Of a stretch of 64,000 nucleotides of DNA, positions 8,186-16,776 are shown one piece after another (position 1 is the stretch's first letter; every line of letters starts with the position of its first letter). Source of the stretch: Paenibacillus terrigena DSM 21567. GTDB taxonomy: Bacteria; Bacillota; Bacilli; Paenibacillales; Paenibacillaceae. The stretch lies in contig NZ_KB895419.1 in assembly GCF_000374845.1 (NCBI RefSeq), forward strand, positions 186,001 to 250,000, written 5' to 3'. The position numbers and the translations under genes were made by a program. Under the pieces are notes generated by a model. It made no database searches. It had not been told where the DNA came from and saw only the letters and a program-made list of their open reading frames with translations.

Positions 8186-9150
8186 TGCCTAGGAAGATGT
8201 TGCTCTTACTAATGGCTTGTTGTCTGCTGTTATCTTCTTGTTCCGTAGATGGGGGATTACTCATGGACAACCAGGAACGGAATATCGATCTTATCGTGAA
8301 GATGGATCACGGAGATTATTGGAGTACACTTCGAATGGGGGCAGAGGTCGCTGCGAAGGAGTTCAACGTGAATCTCCGATTCCTTGCGCCTCCGAATGAA
8401 GGTGATATTCAAGGTCAGATTAACCTCGTCAATGATTCGATTCAGAAGCATCCCGATGCCTTGCTGCTCGCGGCAAGTGATTATATGAAGTTGGCGCAAG
8501 TTACGGACCGAGCGGCTTATAATAACATCCCCATCATTTCAATAGACTCCGAAGTCGGTTCGGCACGTGTGAAGAGTTATATTGGCACGAATAACTACGA
8601 AGCGGGCCAACGTGCAGCCGAACGAATGATTCATTTGTTAGGCGGTAGTGGCAAAATCGCTGTGATGAACTTTGTGCAGGAAGCGCGTAACGCGAATCAA
8701 CGGGAGGAAGGTCTGCTTGATTATGTCGCTCGCTATCCGAATGTGCAAATCTTGGATATAGCCTATTGCCAATCCAGCAGGGAGATGGCTTCTGCAATAA
8801 CGAGGGAGTGGCTCGATACCTATCCGGATCTCGACGGGATCATTACTTTGAACGCAGAAGCTTCCATCGGCGTAGGCCGAGTCGTGAAAGAGGCGGGACG
8901 AGGTGGACTGTTGAAAGTGATCGCCTTCGATAGTCCGCAAGAGACGATGGAGATGCTTCAGGATGGAACCGTGCAGGCATTAGTCGTTCAGAACCCTTTT
9001 AACAATGGATATCTAGCAGTTCAGTATGCGGTGGAATTAATCGAGGGTCGCAAAATTGCAGACCGTATCGACACCGGGATTAAAGTCATTGATCTGGAGA
9101 ACATGCTATGGCCGGAGAATCAGAAGCTCTTATTTCCTTTTGTGCGATAA
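8182..9150 (+). CDS. Sugar-binding lipoprotein of the RbsB/MglB type, probable sensor accessory
   Basis: A 322-residue periplasmic-binding-protein fold of Peripla_BP_4 type. The N-terminus is a lipoprotein signal with lipobox 'LLSSC' (Cys20). The mature part shows the expected 'LIVKMDHGDYWSTLRMGAEVAAKEF' start in pieces, 'IPIISIDSEV', 'YIGTNNYEAGQRAA' and 'ITLNAEASIGVGRV'. It overlaps the sensor kinase gene by four bases. A second, full transporter binding protein (mglB) lies 117 bases downstream behind its own cre site. This separation suggests that this copy works with the YesM kinase as an extracellular sugar sensor rather than as the transporter's own binding protein. An exclusive transport role cannot be excluded. 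Confidence 0.85.
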   Translation: MMPRKMLLLLMACCLLLSSCSVDGGLLMDNQERNIDLIVKMDHGDYWSTLRMGAEVAAKEFNVNLRFLAPPNEGDIQGQINLVNDSIQKHPDALLLAASDYMKLAQVTDRAAYNNIPIISIDSEVGSARVKSYIGTNNYEAGQRAAERMIHLLGGSGKIAVMNFVQEARNANQREEGLLDYVARYPNVQILDIAYCQSSREMASAITREWLDTYPDLDGIITLNAEASIGVGRVVKEAGRGGLLKVIAFDSPQETMEMLQDGTVQALVVQNPFNNGYLAVQYAVELIEGRKIADRIDTGIKVIDLENMLWPENQKLLFPFVR

Positions 9151-9219
9151 ATATCTCATGAGAATTTTTATAGAAATGATGAGGATTTTGGATTCATTAC
9201 GAATGGCTAACGCGAGATA

Positions 9220-9234
9220 ATGTAAGCGTAGTCA
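9220..9234 (+). promoter_or_regulatory. Candidate cre site (CcpA) upstream of mglB
   Basis: ATGTAAGCGTAGTCA fits every fixed position of the degenerate cre consensus WTGNAANCGNWNNCW. It lies 33 bases before the mglB start, overlapping a TATAAT-like GATAAT at 9216-9221. Carbon catabolite repression of mglBAC is the natural reading. Confidence 0.6.
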
Positions 9235-9266
9235 AATGGATTTGAATATGGAGGAGGTCTACAGAG

Positions 9267-10295
9267 ATGAAGAAGTTAACGTCGATGTTATTAGCCAGTG
9301 CTCTATTCGTTACGGTGATTAGTGGTTGTTCAACGGGTAGTAAAGAAGGCGGGGACAGCGGAAGCGAACCAAAAGTCGGGGTGGCGATCTACAAATTCGA
9401 TGATACGTTCATGACAGGGGTTCGGAACGCGATCGAAGCAAGTGCCAAAGGGATTGCCCAAGTTGAAATTGTAGACAGCCAGAACTCGCAGCCTACGCAG
9501 AACGACAAAGTGGATCTCTTCATTACGAAGAATACCAAAGCGCTTGTCATTAATCCAGTAGACCGAACGGCTGCAGGTGTCATCATTGACAAAGCAAAGC
9601 CGAAAGATATTCCTGTCGTCTTCTTGAATCGTGAACCGCTCCCCGAAGATATGAAGAAATGGGATAAAGTCTACTATGTTGGCGCGAAAGCGGAAGAATC
9701 CGGCACCATGTCTGGTCAGCTGATCGTGGATTATTGGAAAGCACATCCAGAAGCGGATAAGAACAAGGACGGCGTCCTGCAATATGTCATGTTAAAAGGC
9801 GAGCCAGGGCACCAAGACGCAGAGCTGCGGACGAAGTTCTCGGTGCAAGCGATTGAGGATGCAGGCATCAAAGTCGAGAAGCTCGCTGAAGATACAGCGA
9901 TGTGGGATCGTGTGAAGGGGCAAGAGAAAATGGCTGCATTCCTCGCGTCTCAAGGGGATAAAATCGAAGCGGTGCTCGCCAATAACGATGACATGGCGCT
10001 AGGTGCGATTGAAGCTCTTACAGCGAACGGCTACTTCAAAGACAATAAGTTCATGCCTGTTGTAGGCGTCGATGCGACAGCACCAGCTCTCCAAGCGCTT
10101 GAACAAGGAACGCTGCTTGGTACCGTATTGAATGATGCGAAGAATCAAGGGAAAGCATCGATTACTCTCGCGAGTGTTCTAGCCAAAGGCGAGAAGCCAT
10201 CCAAAGAGAATGTCGGATTTGATATTACAGACAACCAATACATCTGGATTTCCTATAAGAAAATTACGAAAGACAATATGGCCGACGCGAAGTAA
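9267..10295 (+). CDS. mglB: Galactose/methylgalactoside ABC transporter substrate-binding lipoprotein
   Basis: A 342-residue Peripla_BP_4 family protein, close to the length of MglB. The signal peptide ends in lipobox 'VISGC' (Cys21), followed by a Ser/Gly-rich linker. The mature protein begins 'KVGVAIYKFDDTFMTGVRNAIE' in pieces and has 'INPVDRTAAGVIIDKAK', 'FLNREP', 'YVGAKAEESG' and 'VLANNDDMALGAIEAL'. These match the glucose/galactose-binding protein, including the Asn-Asp-Asp segment used in sugar contact. It should bind galactose- or glucose-like sugars outside the membrane and deliver them to the MglC permease. A GGAGGAGG-type RBS is just upstream. It is the first gene of mglBAC, with a cre site ahead and a hairpin after the stop, as often seen for abundant binding proteins. 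Confidence 0.9.
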   Translation: MKKLTSMLLASALFVTVISGCSTGSKEGGDSGSEPKVGVAIYKFDDTFMTGVRNAIEASAKGIAQVEIVDSQNSQPTQNDKVDLFITKNTKALVINPVDRTAAGVIIDKAKPKDIPVVFLNREPLPEDMKKWDKVYYVGAKAEESGTMSGQLIVDYWKAHPEADKNKDGVLQYVMLKGEPGHQDAELRTKFSVQAIEDAGIKVEKLAEDTAMWDRVKGQEKMAAFLASQGDKIEAVLANNDDMALGAIEALTANGYFKDNKFMPVVGVDATAPALQALEQGTLLGTVLNDAKNQGKASITLASVLAKGEKPSKENVGFDITDNQYIWISYKKITKDNMADAK

Positions 10296-10329
10296 GCTTT
10301 CGTTCGATCTTATAGCGCAATTTCATGCT

Positions 10330-10367
10330 GAGGAGGATGAATGTCTCGAATGTCGAGGCTTCTCCTC
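10330..10367 (+). other. Intercistronic hairpin between mglB and mglA
   Basis: GAGGAG (10330-10335) pairs with CTCCTC (10362-10367) around an inner CTCGA/TCGAG stem (10345-10349 and 10353-10357). There is no T run after it, so it is better read as an mRNA-stabilising or processing hairpin that keeps binding-protein mRNA in excess than as a full terminator. Confidence 0.5.
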
Positions 10368-10395
10368 TTCATTTCGGATATAGGAGGCAATAGGG

Positions 10396-11907
10396 ATGCC
10401 ACAGAATGAATATGTGCTCGAAATGAACAACATTGTTAAAGAGTTCCCTGGCGTCAAAGCATTGAATCAGGTCACACTTCAAGTGCGACCGGGCAGCGTC
10501 CATGCCTTAATGGGAGAAAATGGAGCGGGGAAATCAACGTTAATGAAATGCCTATTCGGGATCTATTCGCCAGATGGCGGAGAAATCATACTCGAGGGTA
10601 AACCTGTTGTAATACCGAATTCGAAGATCGCCTTAAGTCTTGGCATCTCGATGATTCATCAGGAATTACATCCGGTTCCATATCGGAACGTGATGGAAAA
10701 TTTATGGCTTGGCAGATTTCCGACGCGCGGGTTCGGACCGATTCAATTTATTGACCATCGTAAAATGGCACAGGATACCAGGGATTTATTCCGTGGATTG
10801 GATATTGATCTATCACCCGATACGATGGTTCATTCGTTATCCGTGTCAAAGGTGCAGTCCTTGGAAATCGCGAAAGCGGTCTCATTCCAATCGCGAATCA
10901 TCGTGATGGATGAACCGACTTCATCGCTAACCGATGTCGAAGTGGAGCAATTGTTCCGGATTATACGAGGACTCCGGGAGCAAGGGGTCGCGATCATCTA
11001 TATCTCGCACAAGATGGAGGAGATTCTGAGAATCTCCGATGAAGTGACGATTATGCGTGATGGCAACAAAATTGGTACGTGGCCAGCAGCAGATTTAACC
11101 ACGGATTTGATCATTTCGAAAATGGTAGGACGGGATCTGACGAATCGATATCCAGAACGGGAACATGTTCCTGGGGAAGTCCTGCTTCAAGTGAAGGGGC
11201 TGACTTCACCGCTACCAAAATCATTCAAGGATATTAGCTTTGATCTGCGGCGAGGGGAGATTCTAGGTATCGGCGGACTTGTTGGAGCCCAGCGGACAGA
11301 ATTGATAGAGGCGCTGTTCGGCCTTCGTGAGATTGAATCGGGATCTATTCGAATGAATGGGCAGCAGGTGCAGATCAAGTCTCCCGAGGTTGCAAAGAAG
11401 CATGGCATGGCCTTGTTAACGGAAGAACGAAGAGTGACTGGTATCTTTCCTGTGTTATCAGTCCATGAGAATGCCGCAATTGCGAATATCGATAAATACC
11501 AAAGGCCGTATCTGCTCTTGAATGAGAAGAAGAAGCGCGTTGATGTTGATGCGATGGTCGAGAAATTACGTACAAAAACGCCGTCCACGAAGGAATTAAT
11601 CATGAATCTGTCTGGCGGGAATCAGCAGAAAGTCCTGCTCGCGCGTTGGTTGCTGACAGAGCCTGAAATTCTGCTCTTAGATGAACCGACGCGGGGAATT
11701 GATGTCGGAGCGAAATACGAGATTTATTCCATCATTGTGGAGCTTGCTAAGCAAGGTAAGAGCATCATTATGATCTCTTCGGAGATGCCAGAATTGATCG
11801 GGATGTCAGATCGGATCCTGGTGATGTGTGAAGGGAAATTAACGGGAATAGTCGATAGGGAGCAAGCGTCAGAAGAAGAAATTATGCGGTTAGCTGCACA
11901 GCACTAG
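10396..11907 (+). CDS. mglA: Sugar ABC transporter ATPase with two nucleotide-binding domains
   Basis: A 503-residue fused double ATPase of the MglA/RbsA type. The first domain has Walker A 'GENGAGKST', signature-like 'LSVSKVQSLEIAKAV' and Walker B 'IIVMDEPTSSL'. The second domain has a degenerate P-loop ('GGLVGAQRTELIEALFG'), a full signature 'LSGGNQQKVLLARWL' and Walker B 'ILLLDEPTRGID'. The degenerate second P-loop is normal for this family. It powers uptake through MglC. It lies between mglB and mglC in the standard order, with AGGAGGC before the ATG. Confidence 0.93.
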   Translation: MPQNEYVLEMNNIVKEFPGVKALNQVTLQVRPGSVHALMGENGAGKSTLMKCLFGIYSPDGGEIILEGKPVVIPNSKIALSLGISMIHQELHPVPYRNVMENLWLGRFPTRGFGPIQFIDHRKMAQDTRDLFRGLDIDLSPDTMVHSLSVSKVQSLEIAKAVSFQSRIIVMDEPTSSLTDVEVEQLFRIIRGLREQGVAIIYISHKMEEILRISDEVTIMRDGNKIGTWPAADLTTDLIISKMVGRDLTNRYPEREHVPGEVLLQVKGLTSPLPKSFKDISFDLRRGEILGIGGLVGAQRTELIEALFGLREIESGSIRMNGQQVQIKSPEVAKKHGMALLTEERRVTGIFPVLSVHENAAIANIDKYQRPYLLLNEKKKRVDVDAMVEKLRTKTPSTKELIMNLSGGNQQKVLLARWLLTEPEILLLDEPTRGIDVGAKYEIYSIIVELAKQGKSIIMISSEMPELIGMSDRILVMCEGKLTGIVDREQASEEEIMRLAAQH

Positions 11908-11931
11908 TGTGTGTAAGGGAGAGAGCGAAGT

Positions 11932-12942
11932 ATGGAAACCAAACGAATTCAGAGCTTCATATCACAGAACGCCATTTATATTGTACTAGTCCTTCTGATT
12001 GTGGCCATCGCAATCTATGATCCATCATTCCTCGGGCTGAATCCGCTTCGAGATGTCTTGAATCAATCGTCCACACGGATTATTATCGCGCTCGGCGTTG
12101 CATTTATATTAATTACAGGCGGAACAGACCTCTCCGCAGGTCGAATTGTTGGACTTACCGCAGTCGTGTCCGCTTCTATGCTGCAGGTGACGGATTATTC
12201 ACGCAGATTCTTTCCGAATCTCGGGGAGATCAATTTTCTCCTCCCTATTGGGTTAGCTATTCTGGTCGGTCTCATCTTCGGACTGATCAACGGGGTCATT
12301 GTGGCCAAATTCAAAGTCCCGCCGTTCATTGCAACGTTAGGCACCATGGTCGCGGTCTATGGCGTGAACTCGCTTTATTTCGATATGGATCCGAATAACT
12401 CGCAACCGATAGGTGGACTTCGTAGAGACTTTACGAAAATCTTCGGTACAGGAAGCTTCGGATTCGGCGGTGTCTCAATCCCGAATATTGTACTCATCGC
12501 GATCATCGTATCGATCTTTGTCTGGGTGGTCTTTAACAAAACAAAGCTGGGTAAAAATATGTACGCCATAGGCGGTAATCAGCAAGCAGCCAAAGTATCT
12601 GGTATTAACGTGGGCAGAAATCTAATCTATATTTACTCGATTGCAGGCGCATTATACGGCTTGGCGGGTGTACTCGAAGCGGCGCGTACAGGCGGGGCAA
12701 CGAATAACTACGGTAATATGTATGAACTCGATGCGATTGCAGCTTGCGTTGTCGGCGGCGTATCGACGACAGGCGGGATTGGAACGGTGCCCGGCGTTGT
12801 CACAGGCGTACTCATCTTCACCGTTATTAACTATGGTTTGACTTTTATCGGCGTAAGTCCGTATTGGCAGCTCATCATTAAAGGCTCCATTATTGTGGCA
12901 GCGGTTGCCTTCGACATGCGGAAATATGCAGCGAAACGGTAG
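11932..12942 (+). CDS. mglC: Sugar ABC transporter permease MglC
   Basis: A 336-residue membrane protein of the BPD_transp_2 family. It has about ten hydrophobic helices and the conserved motifs 'GVAFILITGGTDLSAGRIVGLTAVVS', seen in pieces, 'PPFIATLGTM', 'GGNQQAAKVSGINV' and 'ACVVGGVSTTGGIG'. The 'GGxDLS' and 'GGxxxxGG' segments are hallmarks of ribose/galactose permeases. It probably works as a homodimer with MglA. It begins 24 bases after mglA with a GGGAGAG RBS and is the last gene of the operon: a strong bidirectional-looking terminator follows at 12960-13007. Confidence 0.92.
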   Translation: METKRIQSFISQNAIYIVLVLLIVAIAIYDPSFLGLNPLRDVLNQSSTRIIIALGVAFILITGGTDLSAGRIVGLTAVVSASMLQVTDYSRRFFPNLGEINFLLPIGLAILVGLIFGLINGVIVAKFKVPPFIATLGTMVAVYGVNSLYFDMDPNNSQPIGGLRRDFTKIFGTGSFGFGGVSIPNIVLIAIIVSIFVWVVFNKTKLGKNMYAIGGNQQAAKVSGINVGRNLIYIYSIAGALYGLAGVLEAARTGGATNNYGNMYELDAIAACVVGGVSTTGGIGTVPGVVTGVLIFTVINYGLTFIGVSPYWQLIIKGSIIVAAVAFDMRKYAAKR

Positions 12943-12959
12943 ATAGAAGCGTTACAGCG

Positions 12960-13007
12960 AAAAGATCGCCAACTCCCTGTTTTGTTAGGAGGATGGTGAT
13001 CTTTTGG
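12960..13007 (+). terminator. Terminator between mglC and the convergent lysR gene
   Basis: AAAAGATCGCCA (12960-12971) pairs with TGGTGATCTTTT (12994-13005), with an inner CTCCCT/AGGAG stem. The A-rich 5' side and T-rich 3' side let it serve both converging genes. Confidence 0.85.
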
Positions 13008-13018
13008 CGTTCTGAAAA

Positions 13019-13912
13019 TTATATTCCTTCCGAAGACGTACGTAGAAGCTGAACGAAACTTTCCGCTGCAACAGATAATTTCATGTCTCTTCTCACAGTA
13101 AAGCCTATGCTACGAGGGGGGAGGGGGTCGATGAGCCTCAGTTCAAACAGCTTGCCACGTAGAAGTTCTTCATGTACGAATGAACGACTAATGAAAGCGG
13201 CCCCGTATCCTAATCTTGCAAATTCAACGAGTAAGTCAACGCTCCCGAGCTCGATATCTGGCTTGACCAAGCACCCTTTATCCGCAAACCATTGTTCGAT
13301 GAAGATCCTCGTACTACTCCCCTCAGATAGCAAAATCAACGGCAGCTCTGCAAGTTCCTCCGTTGTAAGCAATCGATCTGCGAGCTCCTGATACGCCTCC
13401 CCAACGACAAAACAATCCTCCAGCACAGCTAGCGGTTGAATATGTAACTTTGGCTCTTGAATGGGCATGTGTAAGACGCCACAGTCGATCTCGCCTTCTA
13501 TGAGGCGCTGTGTGATTTCGGGTGTCTTCCCATGAGACAGACGAATGCGAATGCCCGGATATGCTTGATGAAAAGCATTCAACTGGGGCAACAACAGATG
13601 TTTGATAAGTGAATCACTCGCGCCGATACGGATTTCTCCTTCGTGCAGCTGCTTCAGATTATGAAGATGTTTCTGACCTGAATCCAGCATCGCAAACGAT
13701 TGCTCCACATATTGGAGCAATGCTCTTCCTTCTTCCGTGAGTTCCACACCTTTGGATTGTCGATGGAACAATTTCAGTCCGAGCGCCTCTTCCATTTGTT
13801 TTATCGCATAGCTCACAGAGGGCTGCGTAATATGGAGCTGCTGCGCGGCTTTCGTTAAATTTCTACATTGGGCTGTATGCAGAAAGATACGATACCATTC
13901 GAGATTCATCAT
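13019..13912 (-). CDS. LysR-family transcriptional regulator
   Basis: A 297-residue LysR-type protein of standard length. The N-terminal helix-turn-helix reads 'FLHTAQCRNLTKAAQQLHITQPSVSYAIKQ' in overlapping pieces, and the rest is the two-lobed effector-binding domain ('IRIGASDSLIKHLLL', 'CGVLHMPI', 'GYGAAFISR'). An upstream in-frame ATG at 13957 exists, but AGAGGTGA about nine bases before the ATG ATG at 13912/13909 favours this start. The gene is divergent from aroA-aroC, with a palindrome at 13980-13995 in the shared region. LysR regulators usually control the divergent neighbour, so control of this aroA-aroC pair is likely. The co-inducer is unknown. Confidence 0.9.
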   Translation of the reverse strand: MMNLEWYRIFLHTAQCRNLTKAAQQLHITQPSVSYAIKQMEEALGLKLFHRQSKGVELTEEGRALLQYVEQSFAMLDSGQKHLHNLKQLHEGEIRIGASDSLIKHLLLPQLNAFHQAYPGIRIRLSHGKTPEITQRLIEGEIDCGVLHMPIQEPKLHIQPLAVLEDCFVVGEAYQELADRLLTTEELAELPLILLSEGSSTRIFIEQWFADKGCLVKPDIELGSVDLLVEFARLGYGAAFISRSFVHEELLRGKLFELRLIDPLPPRSIGFTVRRDMKLSVAAESFVQLLRTSSEGI

Positions 13913-13979
13913 GATATAGATCACCTCTATGACTATAGGATAAAATTCCGATTTCACTTATTTCATCTTCCTTATTATA

Positions 13980-13995
13980 ATCGGTATTAACCGAT
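13980..13995. promoter_or_regulatory. Palindromic operator candidate between lysR and aroA
   Basis: ATCGGT-ATTA-ACCGAT has perfect 6-bp arms and lies 23 bases before aroA and 68 bases from lysR. It contains the T-N11-A core expected for LysR binding sites. Confidence 0.55.
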
Positions 13996-14017
13996 AAAAC
14001 AAAAGAGGTGGACGGAA

Positions 14018-15364
14018 ATGATATTAAATCAGCCGGACTGGGAAGCACGTTCCCCGTGGTCGACCCACAACGATAAACAAGAAGTGAGGATCAATCCTCC
14101 TAGATCACCCGTGAAAGGGAGCATTCGTGTACCAGGGAGTAAAAGTCTAACGAATCGAGCATTGATCATTGCATCACTTGCTGACGGAAAATCACAACTT
14201 CAAGGAATCTTAAAAAGCGATGATTCGTATTGGTGCATCGATTCGTTAACGAAGCTTGGTGTAAAGGTCGTCATTGATGGTGAGACCGCATATGTCGAGG
14301 GCACAGGAGGGGGATGGCCGAACAATGCAGGTGAACTATATGTCGGTGCTGCAGGAACGGTGGCGCGATTTTTGCCCGGAGCGCTAGCCGTAGGTCATGG
14401 AGCCTGGACCTTGAAAGGGAGTAAACGAATGAGCGAAAGGCCGCTCTCCCCATTGCTAAGTGCTTTGACGAGCTTAGGTGCGCAATTTGATTATCAGCAG
14501 TCCGAACGTTGTGTACCCTTTACGCTCCAAGCAAAAGGTCTACAAGGTGGAGAAGTCCATCTGCCAGGCTCTACATCCAGCCAATTTATAAGCGGGCTGC
14601 TATTAGCTGCTCCTTACGCTACTGAACAGATCACCCTACACATTGATGGTGAAGTCGTTCAACGGGACTATGTCCAAATGACACTCGATATGATGGCTTC
14701 CTTTGGGGTAACACCAGAAATATCCAATGACGGGCAATCCATCGTGATTCCTACAGGACATTATCAAGGGCAGTCTTATTTGCTTGAGTCAGACATTTCT
14801 ACATGCTGTTATTTCTGGGCCACCGCAGCACTGACATCAGGGTGCATTCGGATTGAAGGGGTGAACGCGCAGAACGCGAGTCAACCAGACATTGAAATCT
14901 TAGATGCATTAGAGCTTATGGGATGCAGCGTTCTCCGTGGCGACAGCTTTGTCGAAGTGCAAGGCCCGAGCCAGCTCAAAGGTGGCTTTACCATGAGTAT
15001 GAAGAAGTGGTCGGATCAGACGCTAACGATCGCAGCGATGGCTCCTTTTGCCGATGGACCGATTACACTGAAAGATGCTGCGCATATTAGGCATCATGAA
15101 TGTGATCGTATTGCCGCGATCTGTAAGGAGCTAAGCAAACTCGGTATTCGGGTAGAGGAGCATCACGATGGCTTAACCATATATCCAGGCCAGCCGTCTA
15201 CGGCTTTACTCGATTCGCATGACGACCATCGGATGGCGATGTCGCTTTCCTTGATTGGTCTAAGGGTACCGAATATACGGATTATGGATCCAGGGTGCGT
15301 GTCGAAGACCTGTCCAGATTATTTTGAACGATTGTCTGCACTCGGTGTAGACATCACATATTGA
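14018..15364 (+). CDS. aroA: 3-phosphoshikimate 1-carboxyvinyltransferase (EPSP synthase)
   Basis: A 448-residue EPSP synthase, the sixth step of the shikimate pathway, joining PEP to shikimate-3-phosphate. Typical segments are 'VPGSKSLTNRALIIASL' near residue 40, 'STSSQFISGLLLAAP', 'HHECDRIAAICKEL' and 'DSHDDHRMAMSLSL'. The PEP-site loop reads 'GAAGTVARFLPG' where the E. coli enzyme has NAGTAMRP, so the position of E. coli Pro101 is Phe. Such variants occur in Firmicute clades and I infer no resistance phenotype from this alone. AGAGGTGG precedes the ATG. aroC follows after 19 bases, so the two form an operon outside a classical complete aro cluster. Confidence 0.95.
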   Translation: MILNQPDWEARSPWSTHNDKQEVRINPPRSPVKGSIRVPGSKSLTNRALIIASLADGKSQLQGILKSDDSYWCIDSLTKLGVKVVIDGETAYVEGTGGGWPNNAGELYVGAAGTVARFLPGALAVGHGAWTLKGSKRMSERPLSPLLSALTSLGAQFDYQQSERCVPFTLQAKGLQGGEVHLPGSTSSQFISGLLLAAPYATEQITLHIDGEVVQRDYVQMTLDMMASFGVTPEISNDGQSIVIPTGHYQGQSYLLESDISTCCYFWATAALTSGCIRIEGVNAQNASQPDIEILDALELMGCSVLRGDSFVEVQGPSQLKGGFTMSMKKWSDQTLTIAAMAPFADGPITLKDAAHIRHHECDRIAAICKELSKLGIRVEEHHDGLTIYPGQPSTALLDSHDDHRMAMSLSLIGLRVPNIRIMDPGCVSKTCPDYFERLSALGVDITY

Positions 15365-15383
15365 ACGAGGGGGCGTATTGCAA

Positions 15384-16439
15384 ATGGCAGGGAACACTTA
15401 CGGTGAGATGTTCAAAATAACAACCTTTGGCGAGTCTCATGGTGCGGCGGTCGGTGTCATCGTGGATGGTGTGACGCCTGGCGCCGAGATCGACGAAACG
15501 TATATTCAGCGACAGATGGACAGACGGAAGCCTGGTCAATCCTCCGTGACAACACCTCGCAAAGAATATGATAAGATTCAGATTTTATCTGGTGTATTTG
15601 AGGGCAGAACAACGGGAACGCCACTCGCGATCATGCTGCATAACCATGACATGAATCCTAGTGCATACGATGATATCCAGCACGCCTTTCGACCAGGACA
15701 CGCGGATTTTACGTATTTGCAGAAATACGGCATTCGGGATTATCGGGGGAGTGGACGCGCTTCGGGACGAGAGACAGCTGCGAGAGTTGCTGGTGGTGCT
15801 GTGGCCCGTAAAATGCTAGAGAACAGAGGAGTACAGGTGGTGGCCTATACCCGTGAGATCGGGGGGATTGCTTGCCAGACTTTCGACGAAGGAGCCATTG
15901 AACAGAATGCTGTGCGCGCCTGTGATCCCATAGCAAGTGCTGAAATGGTTCGTAAGATTGAGCAGTTGGCCCTGATTGGCGACAGCTGCGGAGGCATCGT
16001 AGAATGCCGGATTCGTGGGGTGAATCCCGGTCTTGGGGAACCGGTATTCGATAAGTTAGATGCCGAGCTCGCCAAGGCCATGCTCTCGATTGGCGCGGTC
16101 AAAGGCATCGAATTCGGAGCGGGATTCGCAGCTGCTTCCATGCTGGGAAGTGAGCATAATGACGCGATGAGCAGCGGCGGCTTTCTAAGTAATCATTCCG
16201 GCGGAATTATTGGTGGGATTAGTACCGGGCAGGAGATCGTATTTCGGATCAGCGTAAAACCGACTTCCTCGATTTCTGTACCTCAGAGAACGATCAACGT
16301 CAAGGGAGAGGAACAAGAGATTAAGACGGAAGGTAGACATGATCCATGCATTTGTCCGCGGATCGTGCCCGTCGTCGAAGCGATGGCATGTTTGGTGTTG
16401 GAAGATCATTACAAGCGGCAAGCTGCCATGCTAGGATAA
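15384..16439 (+). CDS. aroC: Chorismate synthase
   Basis: A 351-residue chorismate synthase, which converts EPSP to chorismate using reduced FMN. The family signatures are clear: 'GESHGAAVGVIVDG' near the start, 'RRKPGQSSVTTPRKE', 'YRGSGRASGRETAARVAGG', and 'RHDPCICPRIVPVVEAM' at the end. A TTG at 15378 is in frame, but CGAGGGGG at 15366-15373 is better spaced for the ATG at 15384. It follows aroA closely and is followed by two hairpins. Confidence 0.95.
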   Translation: MAGNTYGEMFKITTFGESHGAAVGVIVDGVTPGAEIDETYIQRQMDRRKPGQSSVTTPRKEYDKIQILSGVFEGRTTGTPLAIMLHNHDMNPSAYDDIQHAFRPGHADFTYLQKYGIRDYRGSGRASGRETAARVAGGAVARKMLENRGVQVVAYTREIGGIACQTFDEGAIEQNAVRACDPIASAEMVRKIEQLALIGDSCGGIVECRIRGVNPGLGEPVFDKLDAELAKAMLSIGAVKGIEFGAGFAAASMLGSEHNDAMSSGGFLSNHSGGIIGGISTGQEIVFRISVKPTSSISVPQRTINVKGEEQEIKTEGRHDPCICPRIVPVVEAMACLVLEDHYKRQAAMLG

Positions 16440-16452
16440 GATCAGATAACGA

Positions 16453-16476
16453 GAGCCCCGGATTGATTCGGGGCTC
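16453..16476 (+). terminator. Hairpin after aroC
   Basis: GAGCCCCG (16453-16460) pairs with CGGGGCTC (16469-16476) around an 8-base loop. Only a poor T tract follows, so termination may be partial. Confidence 0.6.
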
Positions 16477-16594
16477 ATTCATGTACGTGTTACAGGAATA
16501 CTTTGCTGTCGACGTACAACATGGGCTCTATCGAAGTCATGTGGGAGTCAATGGATACCTGTGTTTCGTTATTCCGAGAATACGAGTACATGAG

Positions 16595-16622
16595 GAGCCT
16601 CAACGCTGGAAGGGGCTCTTTT
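16595..16622 (+). terminator. Second hairpin with T tract upstream of the GH85 gene
   Basis: GAGCCTC (16595-16601) pairs with GGGGCTC (16612-16618), one G-U pair, followed by TTTT. The 16477-16776 region otherwise holds only a cre-like site; no gene is supported in it. Confidence 0.55.
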
Positions 16623-16659
16623 CTATGGAAGAAGTTAATGTCTCCAAATTTTTTAGTAG

Positions 16660-16674
16660 ATGAAAGTGCTTACA
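16660..16674 (+). promoter_or_regulatory. cre-like site upstream of the GH85 gene
   Basis: ATGAAAGTGCTTACA matches the cre consensus WTGNAANCGNWNNCW at all fixed positions except one (T in place of the central C). It is 103 bases before the ATG of a secreted glycosidase, a common setting for CcpA control. Confidence 0.4.
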
Positions 16675-16776
16675 TCGATTAATATGTAGCTAAGGCCGAT
16701 AGAAGGGAGGAACAGTCTGCTCGTACATATTGATTCGATGCGTTGGAAGCATCTTATACAATTCTAGGAGGAATAC

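Noticed and set aside
14018-15364. Glyphosate-tolerant AroA
   Set aside because: The PEP-site loop differs from E. coli at the Pro101 position, but such variation occurs in Firmicute EPSP synthases and does not prove tolerance.
16477-16776. Possible T-box or other riboswitch before the GH85 gene
   Set aside because: I looked for the T-box antiterminator signature and other conserved cores; only simple hairpins and a cre-like site are present.
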